Positions 33,728-41,863 of a stretch of 64,000 bases of DNA are shown piece after piece; the first letter of the stretch is position 1, and each line of letters begins with the position of its first letter. A program made the translations under genes and the position numbers. Source of the DNA: Actinomyces massiliensis 4401292 (GTDB lineage: Bacteria > Actinomycetota > Actinomycetes > Actinomycetales > Actinomycetaceae); the NCBI RefSeq assembly GCF_000269805.1, contig NZ_JH711483.1, positions 439,808-503,807 of the forward strand. Reading direction: 5' to 3'. A model generated the notes under the pieces. It made no database searches. It worked only from the letters and a program-made list of their open reading frames with translations, and was not told the DNA's origin.

Positions 33728-34804
33728 ATGCCGGCCACGCGGGCTGACGTTGCTCGCCTGGCCGGCGTTTCGCCCTCGACCGTCACGTACGTGCTCACCG
33801 GCAAGCGCGCGACCAGCGAGGTCACTCGGAACCGAGTGCTCCACGCCGTGGAGGAGCTGGGCTACCTTCCCAACCGCCACGCCTCGGTTCTCGCCGCCCA
33901 CTCCGTGCGCAGCGTCGGCGTGCTGTTCCGGATGCAGCCCCGCTCCGTCGATCTTGACGACCAGGGCTACGTCGGGGGCCTCAGGGCGCGCCTGGAGGCC
34001 GAGGGGATCCGGGTCTTCGTTCCCCTCGTACGGGCGCGGGAGGTTCGCAAGGACCTCGCCGCGCTGGTGCAATCCCGGACGCTGGATGCGGCTGTGCTCA
34101 TGGACGTGGCCCCCGACGATGAGCGTGAGAGGCTTCTGCGCAATAAGGTGCCGGTCGTGCTCATCGGGACCTCGGGTGCCGCGGTCAGCGATGAGGTGGA
34201 CGCGGACTTCGAGCAGATGCTGAACCTGGCGATCTCCCACCTGGCGGGACTGGGCCATCGGCGGGTGCTGCACCTGGGCCGTCGAATCACCCGTGATCTG
34301 GCCAATGTCTACCGTGCCCAGGGCGAGGCGATCAGCAGGGTCGCGAGCGCCCACGGCGTCGAGGTGCTGAACCGCCCCGTGGAGGACAACGCCGTTGCCG
34401 GTGCAGCCATGATGGAACACGGGCGTCTCCCCGGGCGCTGCACCGCCGTGGCGTCGAACAACCCGATGGCCATGGAGGGCCTCCTGGCGGCGGCCTGGTC
34501 GCACGGCGTGGGCGTGCCCGAAGGCCTGTCAGCGGTCACACTCGGATTGGCGGTGCCCCGGGAGCCCGGAGGGGTTCTGATCACCGAGGTCAGCGTCGAC
34601 CGGGCCGCCATGGGGCGTCAGGCCGGCGAGCTGCTTCTGCGGCGACTGGCCACGCCGAAGGCGGCCCCCGAGCACCTGACCATGGGCGCCGGGCTGGTTG
34701 ATCGCGGCTCGGTGGCCGCTGTGTCTGCTGTGCCCGCTGCGTCAGCGGCGGCCGCCGTCGGCCCGCACGGCACTCACGGCTCGCCCGACCCTCTCAGCGT
34801 CTGA
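33728..34804 (+). CDS. LacI-family transcriptional regulator
   Basis: A 358-aa repressor. The N-terminal HTH reads ATRADVARLAGVSPSTVTYVLTGKRATSEVTRNRVLHAVEELGYLPNRHAS, including the hinge that inserts in the minor groove. The periplasmic-binding-protein-like core (about 60-335) would bind a sugar. A roughly 25-residue Ala/Gly-rich tail ends the protein. It lies downstream of the ABC transporter, whose promoter carries a 24-bp perfect palindrome, so it probably represses transporter expression until an alpha-glucoside is present. Its end overlaps the convergent SDR gene by 11 nt. Confidence 0.92.
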   Translation: MPATRADVARLAGVSPSTVTYVLTGKRATSEVTRNRVLHAVEELGYLPNRHASVLAAHSVRSVGVLFRMQPRSVDLDDQGYVGGLRARLEAEGIRVFVPLVRAREVRKDLAALVQSRTLDAAVLMDVAPDDERERLLRNKVPVVLIGTSGAAVSDEVDADFEQMLNLAISHLAGLGHRRVLHLGRRITRDLANVYRAQGEAISRVASAHGVEVLNRPVEDNAVAGAAMMEHGRLPGRCTAVASNNPMAMEGLLAAAWSHGVGVPEGLSAVTLGLAVPREPGGVLITEVSVDRAAMGRQAGELLLRRLATPKAAPEHLTMGAGLVDRGSVAAVSAVPAASAAAAVGPHGTHGSPDPLSV

Positions 34805-35672
34805 AGCCGCCCTCGGAGTTGATGACCTGGCCGGTCACCCAGGACGCCTCGTCGGTCAGCAGCCAGCAGATGAGGCGGGCGGCGTCCTCGGGCCGTCCCG
34901 TGCGCCCGCACGGGAACATGGCGTCGACCATGCGCATCGTCTCGGCATCCATGTATCCGGTGTCCACCGGCCCGGGGTTGACGGTGTTGAGCCGGATGCC
35001 GCGCTCGGCCAGCCCGGCCGCGAGTGAGGGCGTGATCCCCGCCAGGGCCGCTTTGGCGGTGCAGTAGGCGATCTCCTCGGGCATGGGACCCAGATCCTGG
35101 CCGGACGTCATGAGCACGGCCGAACCCGGCATGGCCGGGAAGTCCGAGCCCCGCCCGGCCGATGCCGCCTTGCCCGGCCCGTCATGTTCGTCAGGTTCGG
35201 CCCGGTGGCGATCGGCGAAACGGTCCGCGTAGGCCTGCACGAGCAGCAGCGAGGCGCGCGCATTGACGGCCCAGTGGTGATCGAGGTCGGCGGCGTCGAT
35301 CTGCTGCAGGCCGCCATCGCGGCCGGATGACGCCTGGTTGCACACGAGCGCATCGACACCGCCGAGGGCGCGGACGGCCTCATCGATGACGGCCGGCGGC
35401 GCCGCCTGGTCGCGGAAGTTGGCCTCGACATCGACGAGCCGAGCTCCCGGAACCAGGTGGGCGCGCACCGAGTCGAGCGTCGCCTCCACCGAGTCGGCGC
35501 CCCAGGGCTGCTCGGCGTCGTGCGGGGAGAAGTGGTGGCACAGCAGCGAGGCGCCCAGGTCGGCGGCCCGGCAGGCGATGGCGTGCCCGATGCCTGCGCG
35601 GCGACTCACCCCGGTGACCACCACGGTACGGCCGGTCAGAGGATTGGCGGGGGAGGGCGTCGCAGTAGTCAT
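34794..35672 (-). CDS. Short-chain dehydrogenase/reductase
   Basis: A 292-aa Rossmann enzyme. It has the cofactor loop VVVTGVSRRAGIGHAIA (a T-G-x-x-x-R-x-G-I-G variant), VCNQASSG, the catalytic Ser region VLMTSGQDLG, and the YCTAK active-site Tyr/Lys. The S-R-R in the loop suggests NADP(H). This type resembles FabG-like oxidoreductases of unknown substrate. A Glu/Asp/Gly-rich insertion (HRAEPDEHDGPGKAASAGRG, before the Ser motif) is unusual. It converges on and overlaps the LacI gene. Confidence 0.88.
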   Translation of the reverse strand: MTTATPSPANPLTGRTVVVTGVSRRAGIGHAIACRAADLGASLLCHHFSPHDAEQPWGADSVEATLDSVRAHLVPGARLVDVEANFRDQAAPPAVIDEAVRALGGVDALVCNQASSGRDGGLQQIDAADLDHHWAVNARASLLLVQAYADRFADRHRAEPDEHDGPGKAASAGRGSDFPAMPGSAVLMTSGQDLGPMPEEIAYCTAKAALAGITPSLAAGLAERGIRLNTVNPGPVDTGYMDAETMRMVDAMFPCGRTGRPEDAARLICWLLTDEASWVTGQVINSEGGFRR

Positions 35673-36109
35673 GCGCCCAAGTATCTCGTCAGTACCTCAT
35701 CCTCGACGAGTGCTTTCGAGTCTGGTTTTGTGCGTGCAGTGCTCGGGGCGGGCCGTTCCGGGCGGGTTGCACATGGGAGAGCGGGGCGGTGGCGAAACGG
35801 AAGGATTTTTGGGCGGAATTCTAGGGATTCCGAGTGGCGTCATGATCGCTTGAGCGGCTCCCATGTGCGTTGAGGGGGGTCTATGCACATGGGAGAGCGG
35901 CCGCGATGTTTGTTGGATTCCTGTTTCCGCATGATTCAGCGGTTCTACTCGGTGCGGGTCGCCCCCGAGTGTGCAATGACCCTGATCCGGCACGCACGAG
36001 CCCGGCCGAGCCTGCGATGAAGGCCTTCCGCATGCGCAACAGCCTTCGAGGACCGACTCACCTGGCTCATCTGGGCCTTCTCCTGCATGCCTGAACGCCC
36101 TGGCCGGTC
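35673..36109. other. Intergenic region with GCACATGGGAG repeats
   Basis: No convincing gene. The 11-mer GCACATGGGAG occurs at 35769-35779 and 35885-35895 (both extending to GAGCGG) and inverted at 35858-35868. The last two make a hairpin with a 16-nt loop. These could be operators for the SDR promoter or relics of an element. The remainder to 36109 shows nothing recognised. Confidence 0.5.
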
Positions 36110-38695
36110 TCAGGCGACCTCGGCAACGGCCGCCAGTACGTCGTCGGGGATGCCGGCCGCCCGCAGGCCCCCCAGGAGCTCGCCGCCCCTCGCCCCCGAG
36201 GCGACGACCTTCCAGGCCGCGTCCTTTGCCTCATAGGCGATCTGGACGGGTTCGAGAATGGAGAACACCTCGTCGGCCGGTGGCGGCGGGCTGGTGCGCA
36301 CCCCGGTCAGGACGAGTTCGCCGCCGTCGGCGGGCCGAATGGCGCCCAGGGCGATATCGGTGCCCGCGCCCAGCGTGAAGGCGTCCGCCTCCCGATGCGC
36401 GACGACCGGCTCCTGCTCCGCGTCGCCGGCGGTACCTGATCCGCTCCAACTCGCATGCAACTCATCACCGCCCGCGGACAGGAGACGGACCGTGACTTCG
36501 CGCTCGGCGGGGACGACGCCGTTGGGACCCTCCTGCACGATCGTCAGGCGGGCGGTGGCGTCCTGCTCGTCCCAGGCCAGTGAGAAGCGGGTGCGCACCA
36601 CGGCCCCGGGGCCGGGCTCGGGTGAACCGTCGTCCTCCTCCAGCACGAACTCGCCATCCGCGCCAGGCACGACCAGGACCGACAAGCGACGGGGATTGTC
36701 CCCGGCGGCCTCATCGATGTCCGCGGCGCTGACGAGCAGGCTCCCCGCGCGGGCGAGGACCGGGATGCGGTCCAGAGGCCGGCACAGGACCAGAGTCCGC
36801 CCGTCATCGGCCGGTGCCTCGTAGCGCCTCCCGGTGGGCAGATCGAACCAGGTGCCTCGGGGCAGCCACGCCCGCTCCTGAGCCAGGGCGCTGACCGGGT
36901 CGGCCTTGTGGACGATGGGCACGACGAGCAGATCCCCGAAGAGGAACTCGGTGCGATTCGCATAGGCCCCCAGCGCCCAGGGCTCATCGTGGTAGACGGG
37001 GCGCACCGGTCCGATGCCCTCGGCGTGGGCGCGGCGCGCCCAGGTGTACAGGTAGGGAACCAGGCGGTGGCGCAGCCGCAGGTGGGCCTCCATGGTGGCG
37101 CGGGCGTCGCGGCTGTAGCGCCACGGCTCCTTGGAGTTGAACACCGAGTCCGTCGAGTGCAGGCGGTTGATGGGGGAGAAGCAGCCGAGCTGGACCCAGC
37201 GGGCCGCCATCTCATCGTCCCTGACCCCGAACATGTGACCGCCGATGTCGTTGGACCACCAGTAGTAGCCGATATTGGCGGCTGTCGCCGTGAACTCGGG
37301 CTGGAAGCGCAAGGAGTCCCAGGTGGTGATCGTGTCCCCGGAGAAGCCGATGGGCGTGCGGTGGCTCGAGGCGTCGGCGAAGCGGGAGAAGGTTACGGGA
37401 CGGCGGCGCGCGGGGGAGCCGGGGGCGTCGGGCCCGACGGGTTCGGCAGGGCCGGGGCCGGCGGGTCCGGCAGCGTCATCGGGATCTGTGCGCTCGCGCC
37501 CGGAGTCCAGGTAGTGCACATGGTTGAGCATCCACAGGGGATCCAGCCCCGGGATGTCGGTGTCGCCGCCCTGCTGCCAGTCCAGCCACCAGAAGTCGAC
37601 GCCCTCCTCCTCCAGGGGATGGTGGGCGTGCTCCAGGTAGGCGGCTGTGAAGTCCTTGTCACCGATATTGAAGGCGATGGCCTCGCCCGAGGCCGGGTCG
37701 CCGCCCAGCCTGCGCATCATGGGGGCATAGGCGTCCTCGTGGCGCCGGATGCCGGCAGCGGGATGGAGGTTGAGGGTCACCTGCATGCCGCGGTCGTGCA
37801 GGGCCTTCAGGAAGCGCCCGGGATCGGGGAAGAGCTCGCGGTTCCAGGTGTAGCCGGTCCATCCGTTGCCGATCGCCGGGTCGATGTCCACCAGGTGCCA
37901 GTCCATGTCGAGCACGGCCACCGAGAAGGGCAGGTCCTCGGCCGCGAAACGATCCATGAGGGCCAGGTAGGACTCCTCCGTGTAGCGGTGGTAGCGGCTC
38001 CACCAGTTGCCCAGGAGCGCCCGCGGGATCAGGGGAGTGGGGCCGGTGAGGCGGAAGAAGTCCCGCAGCGCGCGGCGATAGTCCTGCCCGTAGCCGAAGA
38101 GGTACAGGTCGTGATCCGGGGACGAGCCGTCCACGGGGCTCGCGCTCGGGCGCGGCCGGACCCACTGGTCCTCCTGGAGGAGCAGGGATGCGGAGTCGTC
38201 GATGACGGCAAGGCCGTGCAGGGCCAGGATTCCGGGGTTCAGGCGCGCCCGGCCGTCGACGTCGTCCAGGGTGCGGCAGGTGCCGCCCAGGTTGGTCGGA
38301 AAGGTCTCGTCGGGGTCCCACTCGTCCCCGAACCGCCAGGTCCCGCCGTGCAGGTTGACGACGGCGGTGCGCATGGCCACGCTCAGCCCCGAGCGGGAGA
38401 ACCCCCGGGAGGGCTGGTAGGTGAGGTGAAGATGCTCGGTGAGGATCTCGACGCGGTCCTCGCCGCGGCGCACATCGAAGGCGGGAGCCTCTCCCAGGTC
38501 GCGGGAGACGACCAGCTGGGTGGCGGCGTCGGTGAAGCTGCCGGACTCGGAGCACTCCATGCGGATGAGCCGGTCCGTCAGGATGGTGAAGCGGACCCGG
38601 TCGCCCACATGGACGACGGTCTCCGGGCGGGCGGGGGCGGGACGGAGCTCCGCCGGTGAGCAGGAGAGGGGGGAGGATGAGGACAATGGCTTCAA
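36110..38695 (-). CDS. GH31 alpha-glucosidase/alpha-xylosidase-type hydrolase
   Basis: An 861-aa glycoside hydrolase of family 31. The N-terminal beta-sandwich (about 1-215) precedes the TIM barrel. It contains VAVLDMDWHLVDIDPAIGNGWTGYTWN, the catalytic-nucleophile segment WWLDWQQGGDTDIPGLDPLW (D about 372), and FSGDTITTWDSLRFQPEFTATAANIGYYWWSNDIGGHM with the acid/base Asp. C-terminal beta domains and a small helical bundle (ELLGGLRAAGIPDDVLAAVAEVA) close the protein. No signal peptide is clear, so it is probably cytoplasmic, acting on imported alpha-glucosides. The TTG start is uncertain. It is divergent from the GH13 gene. Confidence 0.93.
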   Translation of the reverse strand: MKPLSSSSPLSCSPAELRPAPARPETVVHVGDRVRFTILTDRLIRMECSESGSFTDAATQLVVSRDLGEAPAFDVRRGEDRVEILTEHLHLTYQPSRGFSRSGLSVAMRTAVVNLHGGTWRFGDEWDPDETFPTNLGGTCRTLDDVDGRARLNPGILALHGLAVIDDSASLLLQEDQWVRPRPSASPVDGSSPDHDLYLFGYGQDYRRALRDFFRLTGPTPLIPRALLGNWWSRYHRYTEESYLALMDRFAAEDLPFSVAVLDMDWHLVDIDPAIGNGWTGYTWNRELFPDPGRFLKALHDRGMQVTLNLHPAAGIRRHEDAYAPMMRRLGGDPASGEAIAFNIGDKDFTAAYLEHAHHPLEEEGVDFWWLDWQQGGDTDIPGLDPLWMLNHVHYLDSGRERTDPDDAAGPAGPGPAEPVGPDAPGSPARRRPVTFSRFADASSHRTPIGFSGDTITTWDSLRFQPEFTATAANIGYYWWSNDIGGHMFGVRDDEMAARWVQLGCFSPINRLHSTDSVFNSKEPWRYSRDARATMEAHLRLRHRLVPYLYTWARRAHAEGIGPVRPVYHDEPWALGAYANRTEFLFGDLLVVPIVHKADPVSALAQERAWLPRGTWFDLPTGRRYEAPADDGRTLVLCRPLDRIPVLARAGSLLVSAADIDEAAGDNPRRLSVLVVPGADGEFVLEEDDGSPEPGPGAVVRTRFSLAWDEQDATARLTIVQEGPNGVVPAEREVTVRLLSAGGDELHASWSGSGTAGDAEQEPVVAHREADAFTLGAGTDIALGAIRPADGGELVLTGVRTSPPPPADEVFSILEPVQIAYEAKDAAWKVVASGARGGELLGGLRAAGIPDDVLAAVAEVA

Positions 38696-38799
38696 CAGGA
38701 GTAGCCCCTTTGCTGCTGGTGTCGCGGCGCCTGTGCCGAGGCGCGTCTGGCTGATGAGGCGACGATACAGGCGGTGGACGATCGTGGTCCTCCTTCGCC

Positions 38800-38875
38800 G
38801 AGATCGGTCGGCTTCCGCATCGAGATCGGTCCGGTTCCGGCTCGAGATCGGTCCGGTTCCGGCTCGAGATCGGTC
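38800..38875 (+). repeat. 22-bp tandem repeat array, 4 units (GH31/GH13 divergent)
   Basis: Cores at 38800, 38822, 38844 and 38866. Linkers CGGCTTCCGCAT, CCGGTTCCGGCT and CCGGTTCCGGCT; the last two are identical, a sign of recent unit duplication. The 5' flank is CCTTCGC. The array ends 47 nt before the GH13 start. Confidence 0.9.
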
Positions 38876-38922
38876 GTGGGCCGCGGTCCGCTTTCATCTT
38901 TCATCCCGTAAGGTTCGGCATC

Positions 38923-40779
38923 ATGAATCACCCTTCCCTCGTTCTTTCGCCCCGCCACGCTGGTGACGACGCCGACTGGTGGCGGCGCGCCGTCGTCTAC
39001 CAGATCTACCCGCGCTCCTTCCAGGACACGAGCGGCGACGGCGTCGGCGACATCCCCGGCATCACCCGCCGCCTGGACCACCTCGATGCGCTCGGTGTGG
39101 ACGTCGTCTGGCTGAGCCCCGTCTACCGCTCGCCGCAGGACGACAACGGCTACGACATCTCCGACTACGAGGACATCGACCCGCTCTTCGGGAGCCTCGA
39201 CGACCTCGACGAGCTCATCGCGGGCCTGCACTCGCGCGGCATGCGCCTGATGATGGACCTGGTGGTCAACCACACGAGCGACGAGCACGACTGGTTCCGC
39301 TCCTCCCGCTCCTCCAAGGTCGATCCCAAGCGCGACTGGTACATCTGGCGCCCCGCTCGTCAGGTGCCCGGTCTGGAGCCCGGGCAGCCCGGAACCGAGC
39401 CCACCAACTGGGGCTCCTTCTTCTCCGGATCCACCTGGGCCTGGGACGAGGGCAGCGGCGAGTTCTACCTCCACCTGTTCTCCACCAAGCAGCCCGACCT
39501 GAACTGGGAGAACGAGGACGTCCGCCGTGCCGTCTACGAGATGATGGGGCGGTGGCTGGACCGCGGCGTGGACGGCTTCCGCATGGACGTCATCAACTTC
39601 ATCTCCAAGACCTACCCGCTGGCCGACGGCCTCAAGCGCGATGGCGATCTTTACGGCGACGGCGCCTCCCTGGTGGTCAACGGCCCCCGCATTCACGAGT
39701 TCCTTCACGAGATGAACGAGACGGTCTTCGCGCCGCGAGCCGCGCACATCGTCACGGTAGGCGAGATGCCGGGGGTCACCCTGGCCGAGGCCCAGCGCTA
39801 CACCGACCCGGCGCGCGCCGAGCTCGACATGGTCTTCCAGTTCGAGCACGTGAGCCTGGCCGAGGGACCCGGCGGCAAGTTCGATCCCCGGCCCGTGGAT
39901 CGCGTCGTCCTGAAGCGGAACCTCGCCGACTGGCAGGCGGCCCTCGCCCCGGCCACGGATGAGTCCGGGCGCATCGCCGGGGAGAGGGGGTGGAACTCCG
40001 CCTACTGGGACAACCACGACCAGCCCCGCGCCGTCTCGCGCTATGGCGACGACGACCCCGCCTGGCGGGCGATCAGCGCCAAGACTCTCGCCTCGATCCT
40101 CCACCTGCACCGGGGCACGCCCTACGTCTACCAGGGCGAGGAGATCGGCCAGACCAACACGGTCTTCACCGGTATCGACTCCTACCGCGACCTGGAGACC
40201 ATCAACCACTATCGCGAACGTGTGGACGTGGGCGACGATCCCGAGGCGGTGCTGGCGGGTCTGCCGGCGAACTCCCGCGACAACGCCCGCACACCCGTTC
40301 AGTGGGATGCGGGTCCGCAGGCGGGCTTCACCACGGGGACGCCGTGGATCGACGTCACCCCCAACTACACCGAGATCAACGCCGCGAGCCAGGTCGGGGT
40401 GCCGGGGTCGGTCTTCGAGCACTACCGGGCGCTCATCGCTCTGCGGCACGCCGACGACGCCGTCGCGCTGGGCACCTTCCGCCTGTTCGACGCCGAGGAC
40501 GCCGGGTCCTGGACGATCCTGCGCGAGTTCGTGAACGCCGATGGCGAGCGCCAGCAGGTCCTGCTGCTGGCCTCGTGCGCGCGCGAGGGCCTGGAGACGG
40601 GGGAGGGCTCGGCGCTGCGGCAGCGGCTCGCGGCCGAGGGGCTCGACCTGGGACAGTGGGCCGACGCCGAGCGGGTGCTGGTCGCTTCCCTGCCGGTTGA
40701 GGATGCCGGGAGCTCGGGTGCGGGCGCGCCCGAGCAGTTGGGCGGCTGGGACTCGGTCATTCTGCGCCGCACCGTGTGA
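38923..40779 (+). CDS. GH13 alpha-glucosidase (oligo-1,6-glucosidase/MalL type)
   Basis: A 618-aa intracellular family 13 enzyme hydrolysing short alpha-glucosides. It begins WWRRAVVYQIYPRSFQDTSGDGVGDIPGI. Conserved regions: region I MDLVVNHTSDEH; region II DGFRMDVIN with nucleophile D222; region III HIVTVGEMPGV with acid/base E281; region IV NSAYWDNHDQPRAVSR with transition-state D366. The QPDLNWEN segment is typical of alpha-1,4/1,6-glucosidases. Together with GH31 and the ABC importer it completes an alpha-glucoside uptake and cleavage route. A 22-bp array lies on each side. Confidence 0.95.
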   Translation: MNHPSLVLSPRHAGDDADWWRRAVVYQIYPRSFQDTSGDGVGDIPGITRRLDHLDALGVDVVWLSPVYRSPQDDNGYDISDYEDIDPLFGSLDDLDELIAGLHSRGMRLMMDLVVNHTSDEHDWFRSSRSSKVDPKRDWYIWRPARQVPGLEPGQPGTEPTNWGSFFSGSTWAWDEGSGEFYLHLFSTKQPDLNWENEDVRRAVYEMMGRWLDRGVDGFRMDVINFISKTYPLADGLKRDGDLYGDGASLVVNGPRIHEFLHEMNETVFAPRAAHIVTVGEMPGVTLAEAQRYTDPARAELDMVFQFEHVSLAEGPGGKFDPRPVDRVVLKRNLADWQAALAPATDESGRIAGERGWNSAYWDNHDQPRAVSRYGDDDPAWRAISAKTLASILHLHRGTPYVYQGEEIGQTNTVFTGIDSYRDLETINHYRERVDVGDDPEAVLAGLPANSRDNARTPVQWDAGPQAGFTTGTPWIDVTPNYTEINAASQVGVPGSVFEHYRALIALRHADDAVALGTFRLFDAEDAGSWTILREFVNADGERQQVLLLASCAREGLETGEGSALRQRLAAEGLDLGQWADAERVLVASLPVEDAGSSGAGAPEQLGGWDSVILRRTV

Positions 40780-40787
40780 TGCTCCGT

Positions 40788-40885
40788 CGAGATCGGTCCG
40801 GTTCCGCGCCGAGATCGGTCGCACTCCGCGCCGAGATCGGTCGAGTTCCGGCTCGAGATCGGTCGTAATCCGCGTCGAGATCGGT
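40788..40885 (+). repeat. 22-bp tandem repeat array, 5 units (convergent genes)
   Basis: Cores at 40788, 40810, 40832, 40854 and 40876 with terminal TTCA. The array starts 9 nt after the GH13 stop and lies between convergent genes, so it is downstream of both and not a promoter element here. Confidence 0.9.
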
Positions 40886-40935
40886 TCAGGGCGACGACGT
40901 CGGACAGCGCGCGGGAGAACCGGACGGTCAGACGA

Positions 40936-41694
40936 TCACGTTGCGCTGATGCGTCGCTTTCCCAGGTGCGCCACGAGCAGTGCGCACAGGGTGAACTCGG
41001 CTCCGGTCAGGATGGCGCTGCCCCATGTCAGGGACGTCCAGCCGTCATCCGGGGCGAGCGTGTCCAGGAAGACGGCGACGAGGTTGCCTCCCAGGTGCAT
41101 GCCCAGGGCGAAGAACAGGGATCGCAGTCGTACCACGGACCATCCCGCCACTAGGCCGAACAGCAGCTTGTCGGGAACCTGGAAGGCGTAGACCTGAGCA
41201 GGAACCTCTGAGCTGATCCAGGTGGGCAGGTGCATGGCGGCGAACATCAGCGCTGTGACCCCGACGGCGATCCCGGCGCCCCGACGCTCCTGGAGCGGAG
41301 TGAGGATGATGCGCCGCAGGGTGATCTCCTCGGGAATCGCGTTGAGGCAGCCGCCTATGAGGATCGCCACGAGTGTGGTGATGAGCAGTTTTGAGGGCGC
41401 GGCGTCCGCGATCGCGGCTCCGACGTCGGGCCTGGACTGCATGTGAATGAGGACGGTGCCGACCGCCGGCGCTGCTGCGCCCAGTCCAAGGAGCGCCCAT
41501 GGACCCCACGGCCCGTCGGAGTAGAGCAGGGCGCGGAACGGCCGGCGCTCCACAAGGCGCCAGTAGGCGAGCGCGCCCGGATGGAGCAGGAGCATGAGCT
41601 GCCACGGGCCGCCCACCAGGGCCAGCCCCGTCATGGCCACTGGGACCAGCAGGGCGAGAAGGAAGCAGATGATTCTCAGGTGGCGACGGGGCAT
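40936..41694 (-). CDS. CPBP-family intramembrane glutamic protease
   Basis: A 252-aa membrane protein with about six to eight hydrophobic segments. The catalytic motif is AIPEEITLRRIIL (EExxxR), followed by MFAAMHLPTW (His) and FALGMHLGGNLVAVF (His/Asn). It is unlike the CPBP gene at 27330-28373 outside these motifs. Possible roles are prenyl-protein-type processing or bacteriocin immunity; no bacteriocin gene was found nearby. Repeat arrays lie both upstream and downstream. Confidence 0.85.
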   Translation of the reverse strand: MPRRHLRIICFLLALLVPVAMTGLALVGGPWQLMLLLHPGALAYWRLVERRPFRALLYSDGPWGPWALLGLGAAAPAVGTVLIHMQSRPDVGAAIADAAPSKLLITTLVAILIGGCLNAIPEEITLRRIILTPLQERRGAGIAVGVTALMFAAMHLPTWISSEVPAQVYAFQVPDKLLFGLVAGWSVVRLRSLFFALGMHLGGNLVAVFLDTLAPDDGWTSLTWGSAILTGAEFTLCALLVAHLGKRRISAT

Positions 41695-41787
41695 GGGACG
41701 GGGCTCTCAAAGGGGTGGGTGATTGTGTGAGCCGCGTCATTATAGGGCGATCGGATCAGCTTTCGCCGCGTCTCGATGCGGAATCGG

Positions 41788-41863
41788 ACCGATCTCGAGC
41801 CGGAGATGTACCGATCTCGGTGCGGGTTACGACCGATCTCGGCGCGGAGAACGACCGATCTCG
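41788..41863 (-). repeat. 22-bp tandem repeat array, 4 units (overlaps clcA 3' end)
   Basis: Minus-strand cores at 41788-41797, 41810-41819, 41832-41841 and 41854-41863, plus a decayed fifth at 41766-41775 in phase. The ClC stop codon lies inside the array, so one and a half units are translated as the ClC C-terminus. Confidence 0.9.

Noticed and set aside
35870-36094. 74-codon plus-strand frame in the SDR-GH31 gap
   Set aside because: Composition is mixed, no ribosome-binding site, no recognisable domain; it spans the GCACATGGGAG repeat.
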